Made by a program: the position numbers and the translations under genes
The notes under the pieces: model-generated
Told to the model about the DNA's origin: nothing
The model's input: only the letters and a program-made list of their open reading frames with translations
Databases searched by the model: none
Assembly (NCBI RefSeq): GCF_016864235.1
Contig: NZ_CP045732.1
Location: 1,736,001 to 1,800,000 of the forward strand
Direction: 5' to 3'
Length of the DNA stretch: 64,000 nt
Source of the DNA: Legionella sp. MW5194
GTDB taxonomy: Bacteria > Pseudomonadota > Gammaproteobacteria > Legionellales > Legionellaceae
Shown here: in pieces, positions 45,327 to 54,725 of the stretch
Layout: each line of letters starts with the position of its first letter
Numbering within the stretch: position 1 is the first letter of the stretch

Positions 45327-45937
45327 TGTATTGCGTCGGTTTAACAGGAAACATTGCCAGCGGCAAATCCAGCGCTATCCGTTGTTTTAAACGCTTGGGC
45401 ATTCCGGTGGTCATTGCCGATGACATTGCCCGTGAGGTCACAGCCCCGGGACAACCGGCACTTCGGGCCATTCAGGAACACTTTGGCGATACGATGCTTC
45501 ACCAGGGCGAGCTTAACCGTTCAAAATTACGTCAATTAATTTTTAAACACCCTGATGAGCGGCAGTGGCTGGAAACTCTTCTTCATCCCCTAATCCGTCG
45601 CCAGATTGAAACTCGGATTACTTCCTTCGCAGCCCCCTATTGCGTGATTGAAATTCCTTTATTACTTGATCGCAGCCATTACCCCTATTTAAACCGAATC
45701 CTGGTCATTTTAAGTGAGCCTGAGCGTTTGATTGAGCGGGTGATGACGCGCGACCAGCATACCCGGGAAGAAGCATTGGCTATTTTAGCCGCCCAACCTG
45801 ACGAAGCCGCCAGACGGGCAATCGCTGACGATCTGATCATCAATGAGGGTTCCATTGTAGAATTCGAACACAAGATCAATGATTTACACGAAAAGTATTT
45901 ATTTCTCGCAAGCCAGGCATTGAATTCCAGTCAATAA
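45326..45937 (+). CDS. coaE: Dephospho-CoA kinase
   Basis: A 203-residue P-loop kinase for the last step of CoA synthesis. GLTGNIASGKSSA at residues 5-17 is the Walker A. VVIADDIARE and the LIRRQIE block (HPLIRRQI) and IPLLLDR (VIEIPLLLD) are CoaE signatures. It overlaps the preceding gene by one base. Order coaE-zapD is conserved in gammaproteobacteria. Confidence 0.95.
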   Translation: MYCVGLTGNIASGKSSAIRCFKRLGIPVVIADDIAREVTAPGQPALRAIQEHFGDTMLHQGELNRSKLRQLIFKHPDERQWLETLLHPLIRRQIETRITSFAAPYCVIEIPLLLDRSHYPYLNRILVILSEPERLIERVMTRDQHTREEALAILAAQPDEAARRAIADDLIINEGSIVEFEHKINDLHEKYLFLASQALNSSQ

Positions 45938-46040
45938 GTATTGATTATTTTTAAAAACTCTTGTAAAGACCGGTTTGTATACTTTAATATTTCAAGTACA
46001 AAAAAACTGTTTAAACGTTGGCTAAGGATAGCAATTTTTT

Positions 46041-46787
46041 ATGCCTCAAGATACGATCACCTTTCAACTGGCAACCCATTTTTTGCCAAAAATTGCCTTG
46101 CGCCTTGAATGCCTTTGTCAAACCATTGATCAAGCCTGTCAGGAAACTCACCCGGTCATCCATCATTATGCGTTAAAAAACATCATTGAAATCATTAAGC
46201 TCATCGAAAAACCGGAATTAAAAAGCCGTTTTCTTAAAGAGTTAATGCGCATAGAGCATTCGATTAACAAATCCAACACCATCGTGGCAAGCGCACTTTA
46301 CGATAATCTTTATACGCAAATTCAATCCTTAACTCACACGGCCGGCCTGTTTGGCGAAGGCATTCATCAGAATCCGTTTTTACAATCGATTCGCCTGACA
46401 CAGCCAACCCAAAGCAATGATTGCGAAATGTACTCTCCGCAATTGCTTCTCTGGCTGGAATCCAATCCCGGCGAGAGACAACGCGATTTGGCCATTTGGT
46501 TAAACCACCTGCGCACCCTGCAGGCGACGGTCAGCATTTACCTGCGCTTACTGCGCGACACCGCCCAATTCGATGAAATTGACTTATTCAGCGGCTTTTA
46601 CCAACGTGCGTTACCACCGAAAACCTCCTGTCATCTTATTCTTTTGCGCATCGACAAAACCTTTGGCATTGTGCCGCGCATGCAGCTGGGTCATCATGGT
46701 TTAAGCCTTCGTCTGTGTGAAGCCTCCACCATGAGGGAAATTCGTGAAACCCATGCCCGACTGGACTTAGGCATTTGCCAGATCTAA
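46041..46787 (+). CDS. zapD: Cell division protein ZapD
   Basis: A 248-residue protein matching ZapD (formerly DUF1342), which cross-links FtsZ filaments at midcell. Recognisable segments are TFQLATHFLPKIALRLECL near the start, LIEKPELKSRFLKEL, CQTIDQACQE, and the C-terminal beta domain LPPKTSCHLILLRID with MQLGHHGLSLRLCE. The position after coaE agrees; the next gene in many relatives, yacG, is absent here and replaced by an EamA transporter. Confidence 0.92.
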   Translation: MPQDTITFQLATHFLPKIALRLECLCQTIDQACQETHPVIHHYALKNIIEIIKLIEKPELKSRFLKELMRIEHSINKSNTIVASALYDNLYTQIQSLTHTAGLFGEGIHQNPFLQSIRLTQPTQSNDCEMYSPQLLLWLESNPGERQRDLAIWLNHLRTLQATVSIYLRLLRDTAQFDEIDLFSGFYQRALPPKTSCHLILLRIDKTFGIVPRMQLGHHGLSLRLCEASTMREIRETHARLDLGICQI

Positions 46788-46871
46788 TCCTTCTGACTGA
46801 GTGGGTATTTGCGCTGACAATCCAGCCCATATATGATTTGGGCAATGACATGATTTGCCCAGGGGTTTTAT

Positions 46872-47735
46872 TTGTTCTCACGATCGAAAGGCGTTCTTTA
46901 TTGCCTGTTATCCGGATTGTTTTTTGGTCTAATCGGTTATTTTGGCATTACTGTAATTCATGAGCATATTTCTGTTTACACCATGTTATTCTGGCGATTC
47001 ATGGTGGCCGGGTTATTTATTGCCTTGATCATGCTTTGGCAAAGGGATGGGCTAAAATTAACGCGCAGGGATTTTTTAACGATTCTAAGTCATGGGATTT
47101 TTTTCTATGGCGCCTGCTCCATCCTGTATTTTATCGCGGCAAACTACATCGGTTCCGGGCTAGCCATGGTCGTTTTTTTTACTTACCCCGCCTTGGTGAT
47201 GTTAATCAACAAGCTTGTCTACAAGCTCCCTTTCAACCTGATTTATTGTGTTTCCTTGTTGATTATTTTCAGCGGCATGGTGTTTTTGGTGCAGGGCGGA
47301 CAGTTCCATTTTAATCCCCTTGGCATTGTTTTAAGCATTCTCTCCGCGCTGCTTTATGCGCTTTATATTTTAGCCAGTAAGAAAAGCCGTGTATCGCCCC
47401 TGCCCTCGACCCTGGTGTTATGCCTGGGATGCATGATCATTTCCTTGATAACCGCCCTGCTTGATCGATCCTTTACCTGGCCTGCAAGCCTGTCGGTTTG
47501 GGGTAATATTTTGGGCATCGGTATCCTGTGCACAGCCCTGCCCATTCTTCTGCTGCTCAATGGTTTAAAACTGATTAGCTCCACCCAGGCATCCATTTTG
47601 TCAGTTCTTGAACCGGTGTTTGTGGTCATCTTCGGTATCCTGCTCCTGGGTGAACAGGTTAGCCTCCTGCAAATGGCAGGCGTCAGTATTATTCTGTTAG
47701 GCTCTCTTTTGTCGCTGCTCAATGAACGGCAATAA
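46872..47735 (+). CDS. EamA/DMT-family transporter
   Basis: A 287-residue inner-membrane protein with about ten transmembrane helices in two EamA halves (the second from IVLSILSALLYALYILASKKSR). ASILSVLEPVFVVIFGILLLGE is the characteristic C-terminal EamA motif. A TTG start with AGGGG six bases upstream fits best; no in-frame ATG lies near. The substrate is unknown (families include amino-acid, nucleotide-sugar and purine exporters). Confidence 0.85.
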   Translation: MFSRSKGVLYCLLSGLFFGLIGYFGITVIHEHISVYTMLFWRFMVAGLFIALIMLWQRDGLKLTRRDFLTILSHGIFFYGACSILYFIAANYIGSGLAMVVFFTYPALVMLINKLVYKLPFNLIYCVSLLIIFSGMVFLVQGGQFHFNPLGIVLSILSALLYALYILASKKSRVSPLPSTLVLCLGCMIISLITALLDRSFTWPASLSVWGNILGIGILCTALPILLLLNGLKLISSTQASILSVLEPVFVVIFGILLLGEQVSLLQMAGVSIILLGSLLSLLNERQ

Positions 47736-47784
47736 GTTATTCATTGAGCTATCCACCGCCGATTCAGCACCCAGACTGACCCGT

Positions 47785-48279
47785 TTAACGTCCCTGGCGA
47801 ATAACCTGCTCAAGATCAATGGTTCTTTCGGAAGAGACAGAGGGCGTCATGCACCCCACCATGCCTCGGGCAAAGGGATAAATGCAAAACACACCGGTGG
47901 CGATTCCAACCAGGGTGGAGACTGGCGTTAAAGCCAACCACAGCATGCGGATATTCGCATCAACCTCCGCCGCCCCAAGAATGTAATAGGTTGCCACATG
48001 AACGCCCGTGGAGAGTGTCATGCTGGTACAGGCCGACACTTTATGAAAAAAGCGGCTGCTTGTTACCTGCGACGTCGTGTCTTTCACCACCTCTTTCCTG
48101 GCCTCTACCTCACGTTCATAGTGTGCTTTTTCTTTCCTGATTAACGCCTCAATTTGGGGAGTAATGTAGGTTTGCTCAATGCCGGGATCAATTGCTTTAT
48201 TATAAAGAGCCAGTAATTTTTCAGGATGATTGTTTTTCAGTGATTGCGCAGCAAGCATTTTTAACGATAAAACGGTCAT
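47785..48279 (-). CDS. Hypothetical membrane protein (164 aa)
   Basis: A 164-residue protein. The N-terminal half is helical and charged (QIEALIRKEKAHYEREVEARKEV). The C-terminal half carries two hydrophobic segments (MTLSTGVHVATYYILGA and MLWLALTPVSTLVGIATGVFCIYPFA), so it is likely membrane-inserted with a cytoplasmic N-terminus. Family not recognised. It lies 43 bases after the HlyD-like gene of the exopolysaccharide locus on the same strand and could be its last gene. Confidence 0.6.
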   Translation of the reverse strand: MTVLSLKMLAAQSLKNNHPEKLLALYNKAIDPGIEQTYITPQIEALIRKEKAHYEREVEARKEVVKDTTSQVTSSRFFHKVSACTSMTLSTGVHVATYYILGAAEVDANIRMLWLALTPVSTLVGIATGVFCIYPFARGMVGCMTPSVSSERTIDLEQVIRQGR

Positions 48280-48322
48280 AATCCACTCAATAATTGTTTA
48301 CAAATTAATAAAGTTGATTATT

Positions 48323-49354
48323 TTATTCTAATTCGATGGTCACGGGTATACCAAAGACCTGATATATTTGGGGAATGGTTTCGTCGGGACGAATGATCGC
48401 AATCAATTTATTCTCGCGGGTGGCTAATGGGTTAATCTGCGACAAGGGAACTTTCTCCGCGTAACTGGGGGTATTAATGATGCGCCCTTCGATTTTCTCA
48501 TTGCCCGGGAACGTGATGGTGACCTGTTTGTTCTGATACACTTCTTCGGCGTATTTTGGATCAATGAATGCAATGATGCGCATATTGCGCTCAGTCACAA
48601 TGGTCATTAAATTTTGACCGGCAGACACGTACTCGTCCTGATGCGTTGAAATGCTCATGATGGTGCCGGGTTGAGGAGCCAGAATGGTAAAATGAGCGAT
48701 TTTATCTTTTACTTCCGCAATATTGCTTTCAATCTCTAAAATCTTGCGTTTATAATTGACCTCAAGGAGCGTTTTCGACTGCAGTTTCGCCTCCTGAATC
48801 TGCTGTTCAAGCGCCGCATAATTTCTCTGCGCATTTACCCAGTTTTTCCGGGCCTCTTCCAACTGCAGCTCCGCCATATCGCCTTTATTGACGTATTTAA
48901 CAAAGCGCTCGTAGACGGCTTTGCTGGATTCGATGTCCTTTTTAGCGACGTCCAGTAAATTTTCCAAATTGTCTGGCGTTTGATCGCCCAAGGAGTTCAT
49001 CAGGTCGGTGATGCGTTCTTTTTCCTTCTCCAGGTACTGCAGTTTGGTCAGGGTTTCCGGTGAAATGAATTTTAAAATCATCTCGCCTTTCCTGACCTTT
49101 TGTCCCGGTTGCACATTCAGATTTTCAATGTAACCTTCATCAGGCGCACGGATAATGATGGTGTCGTAAGCTATCAATCCTGAAAAACGGATAAAAACGT
49201 ATTCATTAATTAATTGATACAACAAAATAGCCAAAGGAATACTTAAAATAAGTACCAGAAGAATCCAGCGCATCTTGGGAGGCGTACGGATCCCCTCGCC
49301 ATACTGGACTGGCAATTGGTCTGACGGCGCTTTTTTACGAAAGTGAATTCCCAT
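48323..49354 (-). CDS. HlyD-like membrane adaptor of exopolysaccharide locus
   Basis: A 343-residue protein with one N-terminal transmembrane helix (ILLVLILSIPLAILLYQLI) and a periplasmic membrane-fusion-type domain: GLIAYDTIIIRAPDEGYIENLN as lipoyl half, a coiled coil at about 105-210, and FTILAPQPGTIMSISTHQDE. The position next to a processive glycosyltransferase recalls Alg44-like and other adaptors in secreted-polysaccharide synthases. No PilZ domain is visible. It starts 11 bases after the synthase gene. Confidence 0.8.
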   Translation of the reverse strand: MGIHFRKKAPSDQLPVQYGEGIRTPPKMRWILLVLILSIPLAILLYQLINEYVFIRFSGLIAYDTIIIRAPDEGYIENLNVQPGQKVRKGEMILKFISPETLTKLQYLEKEKERITDLMNSLGDQTPDNLENLLDVAKKDIESSKAVYERFVKYVNKGDMAELQLEEARKNWVNAQRNYAALEQQIQEAKLQSKTLLEVNYKRKILEIESNIAEVKDKIAHFTILAPQPGTIMSISTHQDEYVSAGQNLMTIVTERNMRIIAFIDPKYAEEVYQNKQVTITFPGNEKIEGRIINTPSYAEKVPLSQINPLATRENKLIAIIRPDETIPQIYQVFGIPVTIELE

Positions 49355-49364
49355 ATCACCCGAC

Positions 49365-50693
49365 TTATTTGGTTCTCTTTATAACCCACCAGGGGGCCAT
49401 TGAAGAATCCTTATGTCCTTTAAAAATGATTTCATTTAAAATAAAAATGGTCGCCATGTAACGCATGAACTGCTGATAAATGGGCATTAATAGCACCCAG
49501 CCTATCATTTTGGCATCCTGCCGCGGCCTTTCCGAGACCAACAGTAAAAATAACACATACATCAATAGTCCGGTCAGCAAATAATAACAGTAAACCAGGA
49601 TGTTAACAGCGACAACCACCGTCAGGCTATATTGCAGAAATAATAGAATGCTGTAAAGCAGAACAATAAACGGCAGCACCAATTGGTAATACAGACCATA
49701 CCAGCTAAAGAAGAACATTTTCATGCGATTCATCAGGGCCGGGCTGAATTTACGCCAATGCCGCCTCACGTAAATATAATACAAATCCCCATCCCAGCGT
49801 AAGCGTTGCTTCAGCAGGGTTTTTAATTTGACAGGCGCCGCCGTCCAGGCAATGGCGAAGGGTTCGTGGACTATTTTTAAATGGGTATATCGGCTGACGT
49901 AAACATGCAGACGCAGGGTTAAATCCAGATCTTCCGCAGTGCCATTTAACCAGCCGCCAATCTGTTTTAAAAAACCAGTGCGGAAAACACCAAAAGCACC
50001 GGAAATATTATTGGTTACATTTAATTCGGTTAGACCGAAACGACCCAACTGAATCCCGATCATGTATTCAATGGCCTGAAGCCTTGTCAGTATGGAGTCT
50101 TTGTAATTTCTTACCCTGACTGCTCCGGAAACAGCAATGACATTGGGATCAATAAAATGAGCCGCGGCCTTGGCGACAGTCTGATTGTCAATGGAGGTAT
50201 CCGCATCCAGCATAATCAATACTTCGCCCTTGGCCAGTTTAAGACCCAGGTTCATGGAACTGGCGTGGCCGCCGCGAGTCTGGCGTTCAATGACTGTAAA
50301 AAAGCGATTCGGCAGCTTCCCAAATTGCGCGGCCAATTGTTTTGCATACTGAGCGGTTTTTATATTCTTTACAGCATTATCGACAATGATCATTGTTTCG
50401 ATTTTACCCGGATAGATTTGCTCGCCTACCGCACGCATCGTGGTCAGGATTTCTTCATAGGTTTCGTTGTAGGCTGTAATGACGATGGTGACAATCGGAT
50501 AATAGCCTCGGGCAAACTCGCCTTTAAAATGCAGGTTAATCCAACCCCGGATACTGTAAAGTATCGTCAACACATAAAATGGCAACTCAAGCAAAAATAC
50601 AAACGGAAAAAAGATAAACAGGAAGCTTTTGATGTTTCCCATGGAAAACAGACTGGTAAAGTAGTAGGCCAGCCCATAGAGAAAATCATTCAT
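49365..50693 (-). CDS. Processive family 2 glycosyltransferase (cellulose-synthase-like)
   Basis: A 442-residue inner-membrane GT2 enzyme. After an N-terminal TM segment the catalytic domain shows VDN, LDADTS, TAEDLDL and QRLRWDGD (the Q-x-x-R-W motif of processive synthases), followed by four or five TM helices. A hallmark PilZ domain is absent. The set of motifs fits synthases of beta-linked glucan, hyaluronan or poly-GlcNAc type; the product cannot be told by eye. The start at 50693 overlaps the stop of the upstream gene; an in-frame ATG at 50747 would overlap it much more. Confidence 0.88.
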   Translation of the reverse strand: MNDFLYGLAYYFTSLFSMGNIKSFLFIFFPFVFLLELPFYVLTILYSIRGWINLHFKGEFARGYYPIVTIVITAYNETYEEILTTMRAVGEQIYPGKIETMIIVDNAVKNIKTAQYAKQLAAQFGKLPNRFFTVIERQTRGGHASSMNLGLKLAKGEVLIMLDADTSIDNQTVAKAAAHFIDPNVIAVSGAVRVRNYKDSILTRLQAIEYMIGIQLGRFGLTELNVTNNISGAFGVFRTGFLKQIGGWLNGTAEDLDLTLRLHVYVSRYTHLKIVHEPFAIAWTAAPVKLKTLLKQRLRWDGDLYYIYVRRHWRKFSPALMNRMKMFFFSWYGLYYQLVLPFIVLLYSILLFLQYSLTVVVAVNILVYCYYLLTGLLMYVLFLLLVSERPRQDAKMIGWVLLMPIYQQFMRYMATIFILNEIIFKGHKDSSMAPWWVIKRTK

Positions 50694-52068
50694 TGTTATT
50701 GATCCGGTTATACAATTCCGCCAGCAGCAAATCCGATCCGATATCATTTTTTATCACATCCCAGGACGACATCATACCGACGCTGATATTAATTTTATTC
50801 TCAGACTGAATTTCAGCAAACGCCCTGATGCGCTCATGGATAATATCGCAACCTTGCTGAGGGGTCATGGGTAAAAAGAAGATGACGGTTTTATTGTCAC
50901 GCGTCACCAAATCACTGTCGCGTAATAAAGTCCTCACCCGCTCGAAAAATTCCATCAACAGTTTTTCGGTTTTAAACATCCCCAGCTGGTTGATTAATTC
51001 CTCTTCATTGGTTACTTTTAGGGCAAAAAGACTGTAAATTAATTGATCATAGCGTCGTGCAAGAATGGTTTGCCATTTGACAACCATCATAAAAATACTC
51101 AAATCAATGAGTTTCAAAAACTGGCCCAGTTCGACAATCAAATGCTGATCAATCCCCTTGGCGAGCGCCTCCCCGCGTCGTGCGAGACGGTATTCATACA
51201 GCCGTTTCGCCTGCAAATCACCGGGATCAGAGAGTTTCTCACAAACCATGCAAACGGCATTGACCGCGGCTTCAAAGAAAGCATGTTGACAATCCTGGCA
51301 AATCTTATCCTCCATCGGCTTGTCATAATCGATGCCGATGTGCCGGAGTTTCACATGGCAGCGGCTGCAGACCAATTCTTCGTGGTGAAGAAATTCAGAC
51401 AACGGACCGACATTTCCACAGGAAAAACAATGAATGAATGATTGCACGGCAATATGGACAGACTGGCAATTGGGACAGCAATTTTTAAAGTTTAGCAAAC
51501 CGGATCGGCAATGCGGGCAGGTCTGGATTTCATCAATTAAAGTCTCATGCTTTAGGAGTTTTCGTGACTCCATCCCCTGCAGCATGTACCAATAGTGCTG
51601 AGCATCTTCATGAAATCCAAGAATATCCAGCAAGGGGTATTGGAAGCCGGAAGGTGAGCGATAATCCAGAAAACCTCTCAGAATGTACTCTTCTCTCACG
51701 AACAGGTAACTGCATATTAATTGCTCGAAATCGCTGATTTTTTCTTTATGGACGGCTTTAACTAACTGGATTTTATCCTGAATGGCTTTGGCCCGAGAAA
51801 ACAGATCGTCGGTAAAAGGCCCGTCCAGAAGCTGCTCGGCATGCTCAGGCGGCGTACCGCTATAAAAAACAGGGGACAGCTGGTAATTTTCCTTCTGTCT
51901 GATGTCGTGGATCACATTCAGAGTATAGCCGTCATTGAAATCAATAAGGACAAAAAGACAGCCCTGAGGCGGCAGCTGATTGATGCTTTCAATGGGAATA
52001 ATCCCGTCTGGCAGCGTTTTCGCTGTCAATTGGCGGGTAATTAGATACCCGTTATTATCCTGCGCCAT
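50686..52068 (-). CDS. Multi-zinc-ribbon protein with degenerate GGDEF-like domain (TackOD1-like)
   Basis: A 460-residue cytoplasmic protein. The N-terminal 100 residues are receiver-like (LFVLIDFNDGYTLNVIHDIR). The middle, about 110-290, is helical and then has six CxxC pairs (CPHC, CPNC, CFSC, CSRC, CQDC, CMVC), consistent with several zinc ribbons and with the TackOD1 metal-binding output domain. The last 150 residues follow GGDEF-domain spacing (TNEEELINQLGMFKTEKLLMEF, then ISVGMMSS), but the GGDEF signature is missing, so no cyclase activity is expected. It lies between the epimerase and the synthase, hinting at a regulatory or scaffold role for polysaccharide synthesis. Confidence 0.6.
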   Translation of the reverse strand: MAQDNNGYLITRQLTAKTLPDGIIPIESINQLPPQGCLFVLIDFNDGYTLNVIHDIRQKENYQLSPVFYSGTPPEHAEQLLDGPFTDDLFSRAKAIQDKIQLVKAVHKEKISDFEQLICSYLFVREEYILRGFLDYRSPSGFQYPLLDILGFHEDAQHYWYMLQGMESRKLLKHETLIDEIQTCPHCRSGLLNFKNCCPNCQSVHIAVQSFIHCFSCGNVGPLSEFLHHEELVCSRCHVKLRHIGIDYDKPMEDKICQDCQHAFFEAAVNAVCMVCEKLSDPGDLQAKRLYEYRLARRGEALAKGIDQHLIVELGQFLKLIDLSIFMMVVKWQTILARRYDQLIYSLFALKVTNEEELINQLGMFKTEKLLMEFFERVRTLLRDSDLVTRDNKTVIFFLPMTPQQGCDIIHERIRAFAEIQSENKINISVGMMSSWDVIKNDIGSDLLLAELYNRINNNE

Positions 52069-52083
52069 GTTGTTATCCTTTTT

Positions 52084-53004
52084 TTAGCAGGAATCGTTTA
52101 AAAATTGCTTTAAACCATCCTCAATTTGCGTTTTAGCCTTAAACCCCAGTTGCTTTTGCGCCAGTTCCGTTTTACCCAGGGAGTGTACCAAATCGCCGCC
52201 GCGGGCAGGCAAGAAGTCAATTTTACCCTGTGAATGGGTTAATTTAAGCATTAGCCTGGCTAAGGATTCAATAGTTATTGCCTCTCCGCTGCAGATATTA
52301 AATACGAAAGCCTCTGAACAATCGACACTGGCGGCTTTTATTAACGCATCCACCACGTCATCGATGTAAATAAAATCGCGCGTTTGCTGGCCATCACCAT
52401 AAATGGTCAGGTTTTGGTGTGTCAAAATCGCCTGTTTGAAGTGACTTATGACACCGCTGTAGGGATTGGTGGCGGATTGACCAGGGCCGTACACATTGAA
52501 AAATCGCAGCCCAATGGAAGAAACGCCGGCCATTCGTGACATCATTCCTGCATACATTTCATTGCAAAGTTTGTCGCAGCCGTAATTGGAAACAGGATGA
52601 GGCGGCTCTTTTTCTTCCAGAGGCAGGGTCCTTGAGTCGCCGTACACCGCCGCCGAGGAGGCATAGACCAGTTTGGGACGTTTATCCCGCAGCCTGATTT
52701 CATCGAGCAGATAATTAAACGCCAATGCATTCACGGCATGGCTGAAGAGCCAATCCCGCTCGCACAGGGCAATGGACGCCAGGGCAGCCAGATGAAAACA
52801 GGCATCGACCTCGTTGAGCAGATCATGCAACAGCGCTTTTGACAACACATCGCCCTCGATAATCAACGCATCACGCACGTCATAATACCCTGGCTTGTCG
52901 ATGTTTTTATCAAGAATGATGACCTCGACCCCTGCCTTAAGCAGCCGGTGAGCGAGATGATTGCCGATAAAGCCCATTCCTCCCGTAACAAGTGCTTTTT
53001 TCAT
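52084..53004 (-). CDS. NAD-dependent sugar epimerase/dehydratase (GalE-like)
   Basis: A 306-residue extended-SDR enzyme. TGGMGFIGNH is the NAD motif; YASSAAVYGD and NYGCDKLCNE (YxxxK) make the catalytic Ser-Tyr-Lys set, and YGDGQQTRDFIYIDDVVDA is the nucleotide-sugar-binding block. UDP-glucose/GlcNAc 4-epimerase activity is the likely type. As first gene of the locus it may feed UDP-sugar to the synthase 2.3 kb downstream. The ATG at 53004 is preceded by GGAGGGATTTC, with GGAGG well placed. Confidence 0.87.
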   Translation of the reverse strand: MKKALVTGGMGFIGNHLAHRLLKAGVEVIILDKNIDKPGYYDVRDALIIEGDVLSKALLHDLLNEVDACFHLAALASIALCERDWLFSHAVNALAFNYLLDEIRLRDKRPKLVYASSAAVYGDSRTLPLEEKEPPHPVSNYGCDKLCNEMYAGMMSRMAGVSSIGLRFFNVYGPGQSATNPYSGVISHFKQAILTHQNLTIYGDGQQTRDFIYIDDVVDALIKAASVDCSEAFVFNICSGEAITIESLARLMLKLTHSQGKIDFLPARGGDLVHSLGKTELAQKQLGFKAKTQIEDGLKQFLNDSC

Positions 53005-53136
53005 GATAATGAAATCCCTCCACTACCGTTTAAGACTTCCGATGAAGAAAGAATGCAGGAATTGGGCCAGATTGCCTTTAGTAAAAGGCGGAGACGCGCC
53101 ACCCACAAATAGTTGGGTAGCACGCAGAGAGACAAT

Positions 53137-54186
53137 TTAATGAATAATAGCGACGTGGTCTTCGTATTTTTGACAAAAGCCCTTAACAACTTGCAACCCG
53201 TCGCTGCCAATCCTGTCCTTTAATCGACCTTGCTGCAACGCGGCGAGCTCATTGTCATTGAGAACATATTGAGCGTCATCATAACCCTGCAAAATTTTAA
53301 TCGCTTTTTTGGCGGCGCTGAGTTTGACGGTGGCGCTACGGGAATCCAACGCGAAAAATCGCGCCGTGGCGCCATTGTATTCGCTGTTGGATTCTCGGCG
53401 TTCCCCTTCACGAAGCACCACGTACTTACATAATTTGGCGATCGATGTTTCTTGCAGCTGGCTCTGCAGTTCACGACTGACATCCCTTTGACCTGAATAA
53501 TCAACTTGCCAGTTATTGAGAGGGCTAATATACGCTTCTCGTACGACCAGGCATCGGGGTGGATTCATATTACCTTTGGTTTCTTTGGCCACCTCGTAAA
53601 GATTATGCAGGCTGTCGTCAAAATAGGTAATTTCAAAATCATGTGTTTCCAGCAGATCAGGCAGTGCCTGACTTAAATGATTAAATTGGTCTACTTTGCC
53701 TTGCGGATAAAAGGAGGCAGGGTCTTCTTTTTTTATAGAATCGGTTTTTTCAACACCATCCCAAACCAAGGTGATTTCTTCGTTATATTGTTCCACTAAA
53801 GGAGCCGGTAACTTGAACTTTTCTCCCTGTTTTACTGAGCCGGCTGCCTTTTTTAATTCATCTTCAAAGCCTTTCAGCACATCATCAAAGTATTGCATCG
53901 GCTTGCCATTTTTATAGTATGGGTCAATGGAGGTCGATACTCGGATGCGTTTTCCCAGCACCTTCCCAAGCTCATCAACCACATCGGGCGTATTAACAAG
54001 ATCACCTTCTTCCACGCCAGATAATTGGTATTTATGTGGGATTTGTGCCATTTGAAGATAGACGCTTCGTTGCGTAAATAGAATGACTTCATCATACTCA
54101 CGAAGTTGTTCAACCAGGGCTTGATTTAACCTGTTCCCATGAAGAATACAGCCATCAATATCCACAAATGCTACTTTTTTAGTCAT
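53137..54186 (-). CDS. HAD-like phosphatase domain protein, possible effector
   Basis: A 349-residue soluble protein starting KKVAFVDIDGCILHG with Asp9 and Asp11 of HAD motif I (DxDGC). LFTQRS may be motif II (Thr after a strand) and ITYFDDSLHNL near residue 188 the motif IV acidic pair. The central 150 residues form an insert. The C-terminal half is helical and charged. Predicted phosphatase or related phosphoryl transferase. The unusual length and the absence of neighbours of matching function suggest a lineage-specific, possibly secreted protein; this is inference. Confidence 0.65.
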   Translation of the reverse strand: MTKKVAFVDIDGCILHGNRLNQALVEQLREYDEVILFTQRSVYLQMAQIPHKYQLSGVEEGDLVNTPDVVDELGKVLGKRIRVSTSIDPYYKNGKPMQYFDDVLKGFEDELKKAAGSVKQGEKFKLPAPLVEQYNEEITLVWDGVEKTDSIKKEDPASFYPQGKVDQFNHLSQALPDLLETHDFEITYFDDSLHNLYEVAKETKGNMNPPRCLVVREAYISPLNNWQVDYSGQRDVSRELQSQLQETSIAKLCKYVVLREGERRESNSEYNGATARFFALDSRSATVKLSAAKKAIKILQGYDDAQYVLNDNELAALQQGRLKDRIGSDGLQVVKGFCQKYEDHVAIIH

Positions 54187-54286
54187 AATTCACTCATCTG
54201 GTCATTTCCTGCCAGTATACCGGCCTTGAATTAAGGGATTATTAACACCATTGAAAACAGGAATTGAACAACTTATGAATTTTGGG

Positions 54287-54304
54287 CGCGCGGAATTTCG
54301 CGCG
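54287..54304. terminator. GC-rich hairpin after mutT
   Basis: CGCGCG (54287-54292) and CGCGCG (54299-54304) form a self-complementary stem with a 6-base loop, just downstream of the mutT stop on the minus strand. The U-tract is poor, so it is a candidate terminator only. Confidence 0.4.
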
Positions 54305-54314
54305 TGAATCTAAT

Positions 54315-54725
54315 TTATAGCGAGTGTTCAGCGGAAAAAGAGGCATGCGCCTTTAGTAATTGCACAATTTTATAATTGGCTTCAGGAAATGAATAATCAG
54401 AGAGCTGCTCAAAAGGTACCCAACACAAGCCCATTTGCTTTTCGCGGCAGGTCGCAAGACCGGTGAATTCGTCCACCAAAAACACAACCAGCGTCACTGT
54501 TCTATGGGGATATTGGTGATTGATTTCGCCGAGGCATGTCGACTTGTTGATTTGAATGCCCACTTCTTCATCGATTTCACGACACAAGGCTTGCTCGGCT
54601 GCCTCACCTTCTTCAAGCTTACCACCGGGAAACTCCCACATCCCCCCATGGCTGGCATGGGCGGGACGACGGGTAATTAGAATACGCTGGTTTTTGTCTA
54701 CTATAACGGCAACAGCGACTTTCAC
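54315..54725 (-). CDS. mutT: 8-oxo-dGTP diphosphatase MutT
   Basis: A 136-residue Nudix hydrolase that removes oxidised dGTP from the pool. [23 protein letters not shown] is the Nudix box (GxxxxxEx7REUxEExG), preceded by MWEFPGG. I place the start at a GTG at 54725 that overlaps the secA stop as GTGA, with GGAAG upstream; a TTG 18 bases earlier is also open. The order secA-mutT is conserved in gammaproteobacteria. Confidence 0.92.
   Translation of the reverse strand: MKVAVAVIVDKNQRILITRRPAHASHGGMWEFPGGKLEEGEAAEQALCREIDEEVGIQINKSTCLGEINHQYPHRTVTLVVFLVDEFTGLATCREKQMGLCWVPFEQLSDYSFPEANYKIVQLLKAHASFSAEHSL

Noticed and set aside
50686-52068. Active diguanylate cyclase
   Set aside because: The C-terminal domain has the spacing of GGDEF proteins but lacks the GG[D/E]EF signature.
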